Below are positions 1-7,424 of a stretch of DNA of 38,136 nt, in pieces; the stretch's first letter is position 1; each line of letters begins with the position of its first letter. Source of the stretch: Kiritimatiellia bacterium (GTDB lineage Bacteria > Verrucomicrobiota > Kiritimatiellia > RFP12 > UBA1067); assembly GCA_904502135.1 (NCBI GenBank), contig CAJGDE010000006.1, forward strand, positions 1-38,136. The letters are read 5' to 3'. A program made the translations under genes and the position numbers. The notes under the pieces are model-generated. The model saw only the letters and a list, made by a program, of their open reading frames with translations, ran no database searches and was not told the origin of the DNA.

Positions 1-159
1 TTCAAGTTTCGTAATCGAGTCGGTCTTGATGTTGCAATCGCAGCTTTGAAAGAGGGGCTTTCGGATAAGCGTTTTACAGTAGATGAGTTTATGAAATGCG
101 CTTCGGTCAATAAGGTGTCGCGAATTGTGATTCCGTATATTGAAGGGTTCTTCGCATGA
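1..159 (+). CDS. AbiEi-family antitoxin, C-terminal end only (5' cut by window edge)
   Basis: Reading frame 1 is open from the first base and stops with TGA at 157-159, giving the last 52 residues of a protein. The visible tail has an N-terminal stretch FKFRNRVGLDVAIAALKE and a later RIVIPYIEGFF. From memory this matches the C-terminal end of AbiEi-type antitoxins (pattern KFRN..GLDVAIEAL ... RVMRPYLEAL). AbiEi proteins have a winged-helix N-terminus that binds the operon promoter and a C-terminal domain that neutralises the AbiEii toxin. The stop codon overlaps the start of the next gene (ATGA), as expected for a toxin-antitoxin pair with the antitoxin first. The DNA-binding part lies outside the window and cannot be judged. 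Confidence 0.75.
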   Translation, partial: FKFRNRVGLDVAIAALKEGLSDKRFTVDEFMKCASVNKVSRIVIPYIEGFFA

Positions 160-1022
160 GCAGTAAAAAGAATTTACAAGGTAGTATTTTGGCTCGCTTA
201 AAAAATATTGCTAAAGAGCACAATGTAGTTTATTCGGAAATTCTTTCGCGGTATGCCATTGAGCGATTCCTGAAACGAATTGAGCAAAGCGAGTATGCTT
301 CACGTTGTATTCTCAAAGGCGGAACACTTTTTGTTCTTTGGAGCGAAGAGTTTAACTATCGACCGACCATGGATGCGGATTTGGAGTTTAGAGGTGAGGG
401 TAATCCTGCGGCTCTTTCCGAAATGTTTAGGGGTTTAGCACAGTTTGATACAATTGAGGATGACGGGATTCGATACGATTCGCTTTCTGTTAAGGCTAGG
501 GCAATTCGTGAGGATGATGATTACGGCGGAGTGCGTGTCTCATTTTTAGCTTATATTGGAACTGTTCGTATTCCTGTTCAGTTTGATGTTGGCATTGGCG
601 ATGCGATAACTCCGCCTGCTAAGAAGGCAATATTTCCGCCGCTCTTAGATATTTCAGCTCCTAAAATTAAAGTCTATCCGAAAGAAACTGTTATCGCGGA
701 GAAGTTTGAAACAATTGTAAAACGAGGTCTTGCTAACAGTAGAATGAAAGATTATTATGATCTTTGGCTTTTGGCAAGTGATTCATCACTGCAGAACGAA
801 ACGGTAAAAATGGCTATACGTCGAACATTTGCTCGCAGGGGAACCGCTTTGCCGAAAGATATCCCGGATGGTTTGACGCAGTCATTTGCAAATGATAACC
901 AGAAAATCATGCAATGGAGGGCGTTCTTGAGGAAGAATCGACTTGCAGTTAAAGACTGTACATTTGTCGAAGTAGTCGAGAAAATTAGGCGGTACTTCTC
1001 TGATATGGACTTAATTCCATAA
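156..1022 (+). CDS. AbiEii/AbiGii-family nucleotidyltransferase toxin
   Basis: This 288-residue protein has the nucleotidyltransferase signature of AbiEii toxins: KGGT at residues 54-57 followed by RPTMDADLEF at 69-78, where D73 and D75 are the likely metal-binding aspartates. A second conserved block, around VIAEKFETIVKRG and RMKDYYDLWLL (about residues 178-206), is also typical of the family. AbiEii proteins use a nucleotide to stop growth and act in type IV toxin-antitoxin or abortive-infection systems against phage. The start codon overlaps the stop of the upstream antitoxin by ATGA, which indicates translational coupling. The gene is AT-richer than the window average by eye, and no further gene of the unit follows. 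The identification is firm at family level; phage defence is inferred. Confidence 0.88.
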   Translation: MSSKKNLQGSILARLKNIAKEHNVVYSEILSRYAIERFLKRIEQSEYASRCILKGGTLFVLWSEEFNYRPTMDADLEFRGEGNPAALSEMFRGLAQFDTIEDDGIRYDSLSVKARAIREDDDYGGVRVSFLAYIGTVRIPVQFDVGIGDAITPPAKKAIFPPLLDISAPKIKVYPKETVIAEKFETIVKRGLANSRMKDYYDLWLLASDSSLQNETVKMAIRRTFARRGTALPKDIPDGLTQSFANDNQKIMQWRAFLRKNRLAVKDCTFVEVVEKIRRYFSDMDLIP

Positions 1023-1061
1023 ATTGCGACCTGAATTTTGAGATCTCCTTACGAAAGGAAA

Positions 1062-1100
1062 CCTCTGCGTCTCTCCGACTCTGCTTTCTCTGCGTTAAAA
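1062..1100. repeat. GCAGAG-type degenerate short tandem repeat
   Basis: On the minus strand this reads as spaced copies of GCAGAG, with one GGAGAG variant: AACGCAGAGA, AAGCAGAGT, CGGAGAG, ACGCAGAGG, about 8 to 9 bases each. Similar ACGCAGAG repeats are, from memory, common in intergenic DNA of many unrelated bacteria. It is not part of any reading frame I trust. Confidence 0.5.
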
Positions 1101-1140
1101 ACTAACGCTCCTCACCGCTCACCGAATATTGCCACGCCAT

Positions 1141-1152
1141 AGTTTGCAAACT
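1141..1152. repeat. 12-base perfect palindrome AGTTTGCAAACT
   Basis: AGTTTGCAAACT equals its own reverse complement. It shares the core TTTGCAAA with the larger palindrome 14 bases downstream, and a related TTGCAAAC occurs at 1387-1394. This could be a protein-binding site or part of a repeated intergenic element. Confidence 0.5.
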
Positions 1153-1165
1153 GTGTCCATGAAAG

Positions 1166-1197
1166 TTACCACCGCATTTTGCAAAATGCGGTGGTAA
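1166..1197. repeat. Perfect 32-base palindrome
   Basis: Positions 1166-1181 (TTACCACCGCATTTTG) are followed directly by their exact reverse complement to 1197, so there are 16 base pairs with no spacer. The centre is TTTTGCAAAA. No T-run follows, so it is not a standard Rho-independent terminator. A perfect palindrome can be an operator for a dimeric regulator, a cruciform site or a remnant of a repeat element; the sequence does not decide between these. Confidence 0.8.
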
Positions 1198-1344
1198 GGA
1201 TTTCGCCTCGTAGTCGTCAACTCTTGTAAGAGAGCAGTATGTGAGAATTTGGGGATGTGTATTGTGATACAAAATCAAACTTCGCATAATTTTTTTGCGC
1301 GGTCTTTGATGATTTCAAGGATGCTGCTTTAAAATGAGGTATTC

Positions 1345-1384
1345 GGTTGGTCGCCTGTGCAACTGCCTTGCAGTTCGACTAACC
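1345..1384 (+). other. Two-part stem-loop, possible RNA structure
   Basis: GGTTGGTCG (1345-1353) pairs with CGACTAACC (1376-1384) with one G-T wobble. Inside it AACTGC (1361-1366) pairs with GCAGTT (1370-1375) around a three-base loop, with a seven-base asymmetric bulge (1354-1360). The right arm overlaps AACCGC (1381-1386), which can instead pair with GCGGTT (1396-1401), and that pairing excludes the terminator stem at 1394-1408. The three pairings are thus mutually exclusive, as in attenuators. Confidence 0.45.
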
Positions 1385-1393
1385 GCTTGCAAA

Positions 1394-1415
1394 CGGCGGT
1401 TACCGCCGGTTTTTT
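1394..1415 (+). terminator. Rho-independent terminator-like hairpin
   Basis: CGGCGG (1394-1399) pairs with CCGCCG (1403-1408) around a three-base loop and is followed by G and six T residues (1410-1415). This is a compact GC stem plus T-run on the plus strand. It would end transcription entering from upstream just before the gldA promoter, which starts two bases later. Confidence 0.6.
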
Positions 1416-1416
1416 A

Positions 1417-1425
1417 TGATATAAT
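1417..1425 (+). promoter_or_regulatory. Extended -10 promoter for the gldA operon (TGATATAAT)
   Basis: TGA followed by TATAAT at 1420-1425 is a perfect extended -10 element. The -35 window falls inside the terminator hairpin and shows no clear TTGACA, which extended -10 promoters can do without. Transcription would begin near 1432, giving a leader of about 70 bases before the gldA start at 1503. Confidence 0.6.
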
Positions 1426-1502
1426 ATATACTACCTTGATTTAGGCAGGTACTTTGGAATTTTTTAAAATAAAGACATAGATATAGAAAAAAGGAAAAAG
1501 AA

Positions 1503-2228
1503 ATGCTGAAAGTTGACAATCTGAAGAAGAACTTTGGTTCGTTTCAAGCAGTTAAGGGAATTTCCTTTTCTGTCGCGAAGGGCGAAGTTCTCGGTTTTCT
1601 CGGACCTAACGGCGCTGGCAAATCTACTACTATGCGTATGATTACAGGGTTTATTCCCCCGACGTCGGGAACGGCTTCAATATGCGGTCATGACATAATT
1701 ACCGACCCTGTAGCTGCCAAGGCCTCTTTCGGGTATTTGCCGGAGAATGCGCCGAGCTATAGGTCGATGACGGTGGAGGATTTTCTTCTTTTTACTGCGG
1801 CCGGTCGCGGTTTTAGAGGAAAGCTCGGCAGAGAAAAAGTCGAAGCCGTCATTGAAAAAGCCAAACTTTCGGCAGTTGCCAAGCAGACGATAGAAACGCT
1901 TTCAAAGGGCTATCGTCAGCGCACCTGCTTTGCGCAGGCGATCATTCACGATCCGAAAGTTCTCATAATGGACGAGCCTACCGACGGGCTTGATCCGAAT
2001 CAGAAGTATGTTGTGCGCGAAATGATAAAGGAAATGTCTGCGGAGAAGGCCATAATCATTTCAACGCATATTCTTGAAGAGGTTGATGCCGTCTGCACGA
2101 GAGCCATCGTTATCGCCGGCGGCGAATTGAAGGCCGATGGAACGCCCTCAGAACTCAGGGCTTTGGATCCCGAGGGCGGCAGACTTGATAAGGTGTTTCG
2201 CAATCTCACCATGCAGGAGGCAAAGTGA
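1503..2228 (+). CDS. gldA: ABC transporter ATP-binding protein, GldA-like
   Basis: This 241-residue protein is the ATPase subunit of an ABC-2 type exporter. It shows Walker A GPNGAGKST at residues 34-42, the ABC signature LSKGYRQR at 133-140, Walker B with D-loop VLIMDEPTDGLDP at 153-165 and the switch histidine in IISTHILEE (H189). The LSKGYRQR form and the following permease, GldG-like and DUF4340 genes fit the GldA group. In Bacteroidota GldA works with GldF and GldG and is linked to gliding, but the same cassette is widespread in non-gliding bacteria, so gliding should not be assumed. A purine-rich stretch (AAAAAAGGAAAAAGAA) precedes the ATG. The stop overlaps the next start (TGATG), so the two subunits are probably coupled. 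It acts on the cytoplasmic face of the inner membrane. Confidence 0.88.
   Translation: MLKVDNLKKNFGSFQAVKGISFSVAKGEVLGFLGPNGAGKSTTMRMITGFIPPTSGTASICGHDIITDPVAAKASFGYLPENAPSYRSMTVEDFLLFTAAGRGFRGKLGREKVEAVIEKAKLSAVAKQTIETLSKGYRQRTCFAQAIIHDPKVLIMDEPTDGLDPNQKYVVREMIKEMSAEKAIIISTHILEEVDAVCTRAIVIAGGELKADGTPSELRALDPEGGRLDKVFRNLTMQEAK
2215..2220 (+). promoter_or_regulatory. Ribosome binding site that fixes the gldF start
   Basis: AGGAGG lies at 2215-2220, inside the end of gldA. The ATG at 2228 is seven bases downstream, the usual spacing. An in-frame GTG at 2225 is only four bases away, so 2228 is preferred. Confidence 0.65.
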
Positions 2229-2968
2229 TGTTTAAAAATATTAAAACCGTTTTCGCTCGCGAATTTAAGAGCTATTTCGATTCGCCCGTCGCTTATGTGT
2301 TTCTTGTGGCGTTTCTTGTTCTGGTCGGCTTTCTTACATTTGGCGTTGCGATGTTTTATGAACGCCGTCAGGCGGATTTGACGCCGTTTTTCTTCTGGCA
2401 TCCATGGGTTTACCTTCTCTTGGTGCCCGCCTCCACGATGGGCCTTTGGGCGGATGAAAGGCGCAACGGAACGATAGAACTTCTTTTGACGCTGCCAATC
2501 ACATTGAAAGAGGCTCTTGTAGGAAAGTTCCTTGCGGCATGGGCGTTTATCGCTCTTGCGCTTCTCTCGACGTTCCCGATAGTGGTTACGACCGCTTGGC
2601 TCGGAGATCCTGATTTCGGGGCTGTCTTCTGCGGATATTTGGGGAGCGTTCTTCTTGCCGGCGCGGCGACGGCCATCGGCGTTTTCGCCTCGTCCCTTTC
2701 CCGCAGTCAGGTGATAGGCTTTGTCGTGGCTTTGGCCATGATGTTCGCGCTTCTCATAATCGGCTTCGATCCGGTGATAAACGCCGTTTCCGGGTGGGGA
2801 GTTCCTGGGGCGATAGTTGATGCTGTTGCGTCATGTTCGCTTCTGTCGCATTTTGAATCAATGCGCCGCGGCGTGATCGACTTTGCCGACATAGGTTATT
2901 ACATCGGTATGATCGTATTTATGCTCGCCGCGGCAGAGGTCGTAACCGATGGCCGCAAGGCCAATTGA
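2228..2968 (+). CDS. gldF: ABC-2 type transporter permease, GldF-like
   Basis: The 246-residue protein is almost entirely membrane-embedded, with about six hydrophobic segments. After the first of these it carries WADERRNGTIELLLTLPIT, the conserved cytoplasmic helix of ABC-2 permeases (pattern E...GT.E.LL..P). It would form the channel energised by the preceding GldA-like ATPase. The start at 2228 is chosen over an in-frame GTG at 2225 because of the spacing to AGGAGG. The gap to the next gene is 39 bases and contains an AAAGGA ribosome binding site (2994-2999). The length is normal for GldF. The substrate is not known for this family in non-gliding bacteria. Confidence 0.85.
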   Translation: MFKNIKTVFAREFKSYFDSPVAYVFLVAFLVLVGFLTFGVAMFYERRQADLTPFFFWHPWVYLLLVPASTMGLWADERRNGTIELLLTLPITLKEALVGKFLAAWAFIALALLSTFPIVVTTAWLGDPDFGAVFCGYLGSVLLAGAATAIGVFASSLSRSQVIGFVVALAMMFALLIIGFDPVINAVSGWGVPGAIVDAVASCSLLSHFESMRRGVIDFADIGYYIGMIVFMLAAAEVVTDGRKAN

Positions 2969-3007
2969 TCGATTGGGCTGAAAAAAGAAACAGAAAGGAT
3001 TTGTAAG

Positions 3008-4876
3008 ATGAATGGTAAGGTAAAAGGTCTTGTCGCGCTCGCGCTTCTTGCGGCGATAATCGGAGCTGTTAATTTGATTCTTTCCAATTTGCCGCTTCGT
3101 GTAGATATGACGGCCGAAAAGCTCTATACGCTTTCTGACGGTTCAAAGAAAGTCTTGGCGAAACTTGACGAGGATGTGACGCTTAAGTTCTATTTCTCGC
3201 AATCGTCGCAAGAGATGCCCATGGCGATCAAGACGTATGCCCAGCAGGTTAAAAACCTCATCAAGGAATATGAACTTGCAGGCGGCGGCCGTGTGATTCT
3301 CGAGGCGTATGATCCCAAGCCCGATTCAGATGCCGAGGAATGGGCTCAGCGTTATGGCGTTGAACAGCAGAACGTGACTCCCTTCGGTCAGGGCGTTTAT
3401 TTCGGCCTTGTTGCCGTTTGTCTTGACCGCGAAGAGACACTTCCTGCGATATCTCCTCAGATGGAGTCTACGCTCGAATACGATATTACGCGTCTTATAA
3501 CGCGAGTCGCCTGGCCGGAGCGTCCCGTCATCGGCGTTATGACTTCGCTGCCCGGCGTTCTTGGTCAAGCTCCCAATCAAATGATGATGATGCAGGGCCA
3601 AAGGCCTGAACCCGGTTGGGCCGCATTTTCGGAATTGAACAAGGATTATGACGTAAGAGCCGTTGATACGCAGTCGGATAAGATCGATGACGACATCAAA
3701 GCTTTGGTCGTTCTTCATGCGAAGAACCTTTCCGAAAAGACTCTTTTCGCCATTGATCAGTTCGTTCTTCGCGGAGGGCGCCTTATAGCCTGCGTCGATT
3801 CGATGAGCGTGATGGATCTTATTACTTCGCGGCAGAATCAGAACCCGATGATGGGCGCTGCCCCCTCGGGCGCTCCGTCTACTCTCGGAGCTCTTTTTGG
3901 CGCGTGGGGAATATCTTTCGACACGTCAAAAGTGACTTGCGATATGGCCGCCTCAACCAAGCTCGGCATAGGTCAGGGCCGAGCCGAGGACAACCCCGCG
4001 TTTCTTTCGCTCACAAAAGCGAATGTCGAAAAGGACGATTTAGTCGTCTCGACGCTTACTGAAATAATGTTGCCGTTCGCAGGCGCGCTGGACATAAAGA
4101 GCGTGGAGGGCATTACGGTTAAGCCGCTTCTCATGACATCTAAAGATCATTCCTGCGAAGTCCCTTCGCAAAGCGCTCAGTTCGGTATGGGCGCTATGGC
4201 AAGTTCGCTCGTCAGCGACGGAAAAAGCCGCATTCTTGCCGCGCGGCTTTCAGGCGAATTTAAGACGGCTTATCCTTCGGGGCCAGATTTCAAAGAAGGC
4301 TCCACGAATGCGCCGCCTTCAGTAATAAAGACCGGGAAGGGCGCTGTTATCGTTTTCGCAGATTCCGACTTCCTGGCCGATCAGTTCTGCGTACGCGTGT
4401 CGAATACTATTTTTGGGCGAGTTGTTCAGCCCATCAACGACAACCTCGTTCTTTTCGCCAATATCATTGAGCAGTATGCCGGGCGCGAAGAGCTTATCGG
4501 TGTGAGATCTCGCGGGGCTTCGAATCGTCCTTTCGTAAAGGTCGATCGCTTAGAGGCCAAGGCTATGGCTGAATGGCAGCAAAAGCAGGTGGGGCTTGAA
4601 AGCGCTCTTCGCGAAACGCAGCAGCGTCTGTCTGAGCTTCAGAAAGGTAAGCGCGACGGAGAGCGCATGCTTCTTTCGCGTGAGCAGCAGGATGAGATTG
4701 TGAAATTCCGCAAAGTGCAGGCGGATACTCGAGGCAAGCTTAAGAATGTGCGCAAGGAGCTTACCTCCGACATTGATGCGCTTGGGACGATTCTTAAGAG
4801 CATCAACATCGTATGCATGCCGCTTTTGATCGCAGTGTTCGGAATCTGGTACGGTATTCGCCGCCGCCGCCGTTGA
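3008..4876 (+). CDS. gldG: GldG-like ABC transporter auxiliary membrane protein
   Basis: This 622-residue protein has one membrane segment near the N-terminus (about residues 7-27), a long extracytoplasmic part, a predicted coiled coil rich in Q, E and K (about 520-600) and a second membrane segment at 602-616 ending in RRRRR. The block VDMTAEKLYTLSDGSKKVLAKL just after the first membrane segment is diagnostic of GldG and related ABC-type uncharacterised transport proteins. GldG acts as an accessory component with GldA and GldF. A Met-rich stretch (NQMMMMQGQRP, about 191-201) sits in a loop. It is in line with gldA and gldF and is followed after 25 bases by the DUF4340 gene, the standard order for this cassette. 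Confidence 0.85.
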   Translation: MNGKVKGLVALALLAAIIGAVNLILSNLPLRVDMTAEKLYTLSDGSKKVLAKLDEDVTLKFYFSQSSQEMPMAIKTYAQQVKNLIKEYELAGGGRVILEAYDPKPDSDAEEWAQRYGVEQQNVTPFGQGVYFGLVAVCLDREETLPAISPQMESTLEYDITRLITRVAWPERPVIGVMTSLPGVLGQAPNQMMMMQGQRPEPGWAAFSELNKDYDVRAVDTQSDKIDDDIKALVVLHAKNLSEKTLFAIDQFVLRGGRLIACVDSMSVMDLITSRQNQNPMMGAAPSGAPSTLGALFGAWGISFDTSKVTCDMAASTKLGIGQGRAEDNPAFLSLTKANVEKDDLVVSTLTEIMLPFAGALDIKSVEGITVKPLLMTSKDHSCEVPSQSAQFGMGAMASSLVSDGKSRILAARLSGEFKTAYPSGPDFKEGSTNAPPSVIKTGKGAVIVFADSDFLADQFCVRVSNTIFGRVVQPINDNLVLFANIIEQYAGREELIGVRSRGASNRPFVKVDRLEAKAMAEWQQKQVGLESALRETQQRLSELQKGKRDGERMLLSREQQDEIVKFRKVQADTRGKLKNVRKELTSDIDALGTILKSINIVCMPLLIAVFGIWYGIRRRRR

Positions 4877-4901
4877 AATTCAATAAGGTGAGGATTATTT
4901 T

Positions 4902-5927
4902 ATGAAAACAAAAAATCTTGTAACGCTTTCGCTCGCCGCGCTTGTTCTTGGCGTAGGAGCGTATTTCACTTCTTCTAATTCCCGTGTACGCACGCCAAAA
5001 CTCAACGGAAAGAGAATAACGTGCGATTTCAACATTTCAGATGTGGGAGCTGTTGAAATCGCGGGTAAATTGCGCGTGTCCGCCACGGCTGACGGGTGGA
5101 AGGTCGACTCAAAATATGGCTATCCCGCGTCAATCGATAAGGTGCGTGAAAATGTTCTTAAGCTTCATGATTTGAAAGTCGGCCAAGTCGCAAGACGGAC
5201 GATTTCAAATCTTACAAAGGTCGAGATCAAGGATTTGAAGGGCAAGGCTCTTGCGTCGATTGAACTTGGCGATAAGCATATGTCTAAGCCTCGCGGTCAG
5301 ATGGCGGCCTTCGGCGGCGGATATCCGGATGCTAGATATCTTAAGTTTGAGGGGCAGACGGTGCTCGTCAAAGATTCGCTACCCGAGTTCGACGGAGATC
5401 TTAAGTCGTGGGCGGATACGCGCATTTGTGAAGTTCCCTCCGCAGAGATAGTTAAGGTTGAGTTTAGCTCTAAATCAGAGACGCTCAATCTTGAAAAGAA
5501 AGATTCTTCATGGCTTCTTAAAGGATTGGGAGAAAAGGAGGAATTGGATTCTTCTAAGACATATTCTCTTGACGGTGCGCTTTCCTATCTTGATTTCGCC
5601 GACATTGCAGATCCTAAGCTTACGGAGGCGGAACTTGGGTTTACTACAGGTTCTCTCTACAGGGTAACGCTTAAAAACGGCAAGAGCTATACTGCCGCGC
5701 TTGGCAATGAACTTCAGACAGGAGAGCGCTATTTCAAAGTCTCCGCCTCTTTCTCTCCCGCAGGAACGAATTTTGTTGAAAATGCGTCGCTTCAAAAGGA
5801 AGTTGAGCAGTTCAACAAAAAAGTTTCTTCCTGGACTTATGTCATCGCCTCGTACAGCGCTTCGCAAATGGCAAAGAAGCGCAGCGATCTTGTCAAGGCG
5901 AAGGAAGAGCCGAAAAAGAAAGATTAA
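4902..5927 (+). CDS. DUF4340 domain protein, partner of the GldFG-type exporter
   Basis: The 341-residue protein has an N-terminal membrane anchor (LVTLSLAALVLGVGAYF, about residues 4-20) followed by beta-rich soluble repeats and a lysine-rich tail (KAKEEPKKKD). The position directly after gldG and the pattern of anchored beta domains fit DUF4340 proteins, which nearly always travel with GldG-like genes. Its role is unknown; it probably forms part of the periplasmic side of the exporter. A GGTGAGGA ribosome binding site (4887-4894) precedes the ATG. Only two cysteines are seen, so disulphides are unlikely to matter. Family assignment rests on context plus general architecture. Confidence 0.75.
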   Translation: MKTKNLVTLSLAALVLGVGAYFTSSNSRVRTPKLNGKRITCDFNISDVGAVEIAGKLRVSATADGWKVDSKYGYPASIDKVRENVLKLHDLKVGQVARRTISNLTKVEIKDLKGKALASIELGDKHMSKPRGQMAAFGGGYPDARYLKFEGQTVLVKDSLPEFDGDLKSWADTRICEVPSAEIVKVEFSSKSETLNLEKKDSSWLLKGLGEKEELDSSKTYSLDGALSYLDFADIADPKLTEAELGFTTGSLYRVTLKNGKSYTAALGNELQTGERYFKVSASFSPAGTNFVENASLQKEVEQFNKKVSSWTYVIASYSASQMAKKRSDLVKAKEEPKKKD

Positions 5928-6061
5928 GGTGTCTCGCTTGATTGAGACTATTGCCTTTTGGCGCTGCACTTCGTATAAGGCCACCGGTTTCCGTTTCAAG
6001 ATAGCGAGAGAAATAACAAGGGGATTTACCAAATAAGGAGTCTCTTCCAGGCGCGATAAAT

Positions 6062-7411
6062 ATGAGATTTGCCGAGGTAGGAGAGTCGAAATTTGGCGTA
6101 TGGGGCGTCACGCGCTTCTATATCCCCTTGTTGCTGCAGGGGTTTTCGCAATCGCTCGCATATCCGCTTGTCGCCGGAATCGTTACGCATGGAAAATTCG
6201 GCGTTGATGCCCTTACGGCCTTCAGTCAAGGCCAGATGGTCATGTTCATGATCGGCGCTATCGGCGGAGGACTCATTACAACCGGGCTTGTTTTCGCGAA
6301 GACATGGATGGGCTATGTCGCCTTTAAACGCCTTAACGCTCTTATGATGGCGGCGCTTCTGGCGCTTCAGTGTGTCGTTGCGATGCCGCCGTTTTCGGGG
6401 TGGATATTCTCGGGGCTTTTTAATCTTCCGGATGAGCTTGCGCATATAGCGTCGCGCACGCTTCTTTGGGGCGCGTTGATGAACGGATTTTTCTTTCTCC
6501 GCAATGTCCCGATGGTTGTCCTTTTCAACAATCTCGACAGTGCCAAGGCGAACTATGCTACATTAATCCGTCTAGTTGTGACTTTTGCCATCGCACTCAC
6601 ATTTCCGAGACTTGGTCTTGTGGGGCCTTGGTGGGGCTTGGGGGCGCTGACATTCGGCGTCGGCGTGGAACTTGTCGCAACTTGGCTCTTTGCCAGGCCT
6701 TATGTCGCGCTTTTGCCTAATAGGCCCAAGACCAAAGAAGTTGGGGAGCTGCCGAACATTCCAAGACTTACTCTCGAGCAGTTCCGCTTTACGCTCCCGC
6801 TTTCTCTCGGCGGATTTCTTCTGATGTTGTCCCCGATAGTAATCGCCGCTTTTATCGGAAGAACGCTTGAGCCTAAGGATATGCTCGCAATCCACTATGT
6901 CACGCTCGGAGTTGCCAATCCCGTGGCTTTTGCCGCGCTTCGCATGCAGACGGTAGCGATAAAGTTTCCGCCGGAATATGCCGGCGACAGGCGACTTTTA
7001 GTGTACGCCATTGTCGCGGGGCTGCTTTTAGGCATTGTTCCTCTGGCGTTTTCGACCCAGCTTATCGGAAACTGGTATTTCGGCATATACCAGAACGTTC
7101 CACCACGCATTGTCGGAATATCTCGTCTCGCCATCGGGCTTTATTCTCTTATTACCGTCGTCCAGACGATTCGCGCCCGCGCAGAAGCTCTCGCGGTCAT
7201 AGCCAAACGCCCAGAAGTTATCATGGCCGGTCAAATCGCCTACACAGTGTCGCTTTTTACAGTTTGCGCAATTCTTCTTCCCATGCGAGTTCCGGGCTGG
7301 GCGATGGCTGTTACGGCTATTTACATCGCGCCAATCTGTGTTACCGCGACCATTTACGCGATGCTCGCGCTCGGGCGTGCGCGTAGGAAATTCACAGGAA
7401 TTATGAGTTAA
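6062..7411 (+). CDS. Polytopic membrane protein, MATE/MOP-flippase-like
   Basis: The 449-residue protein has about twelve hydrophobic segments arranged in two halves, joined by a cytoplasmic loop near residues 220-240 (NRPKTKEVGELPNIPRL). The first half contains TRFYIPLLLQGFSQSLAYPL, resembling the start of MATE-type transporters and flippases of the MOP superfamily (PL.LQ..). I cannot name a substrate; drug, lipid-linked sugar or other small-molecule export are possible. The ATG at 6062 lacks a good ribosome binding site: the nearest AAGGAG (6035-6040) is 21 bases away, yet no better in-frame start exists. It is followed after 13 bases by the first large secreted propeller protein, so the three genes 6062-14180 may be one unit. 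Confidence 0.6.
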   Translation: MRFAEVGESKFGVWGVTRFYIPLLLQGFSQSLAYPLVAGIVTHGKFGVDALTAFSQGQMVMFMIGAIGGGLITTGLVFAKTWMGYVAFKRLNALMMAALLALQCVVAMPPFSGWIFSGLFNLPDELAHIASRTLLWGALMNGFFFLRNVPMVVLFNNLDSAKANYATLIRLVVTFAIALTFPRLGLVGPWWGLGALTFGVGVELVATWLFARPYVALLPNRPKTKEVGELPNIPRLTLEQFRFTLPLSLGGFLLMLSPIVIAAFIGRTLEPKDMLAIHYVTLGVANPVAFAALRMQTVAIKFPPEYAGDRRLLVYAIVAGLLLGIVPLAFSTQLIGNWYFGIYQNVPPRIVGISRLAIGLYSLITVVQTIRARAEALAVIAKRPEVIMAGQIAYTVSLFTVCAILLPMRVPGWAMAVTAIYIAPICVTATIYAMLALGRARRKFTGIMS

Positions 7412-7424
7412 GGAAAATAGGCCA

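Larger units (their letters stand above)
1023..1502. other. 480-base gene-free region with repeats, hairpins, terminator and promoter
   Basis: I see no convincing protein gene in this stretch. A 61-codon minus-strand open frame at 1102-1287 crosses the palindrome and resembles nothing I know. The region holds, in order: a small stem TCCTT/AAGGA (1046-1059), a GCAGAG-type repeat run (1062-1095), a 12-base palindrome (1141-1152), a perfect 32-base palindrome (1166-1197), a set of overlapping hairpins (1345-1408), a T-run and an extended -10 promoter (1417-1425). It separates the toxin-antitoxin unit from the gldA operon. Confidence 0.7.

Noticed and set aside
1102..1287. Minus-strand 61-codon open frame in the intergenic region
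   Set aside because: It crosses the 32-base palindrome and has no recognisable similarity or ribosome binding site.
1345..1384. Possible integron attC site
   Set aside because: The hairpin arms begin with GTTGGTC and end with GACTAAC, so neither the RYYYAAC/GTTRRRY boxes nor their order fits.
1503..5927. Gliding motility operon
   Set aside because: The same gene set is widespread in non-gliding bacteria and no other gliding genes are present.
5929..6036. Small frame of 35 codons starting with GTG between the DUF4340 gene and the MATE-like gene
   Set aside because: No ribosome binding site at a usable distance and no recognisable family; it may be chance. It is followed by TAAGGAG that might serve as a distant ribosome binding site for the next gene.
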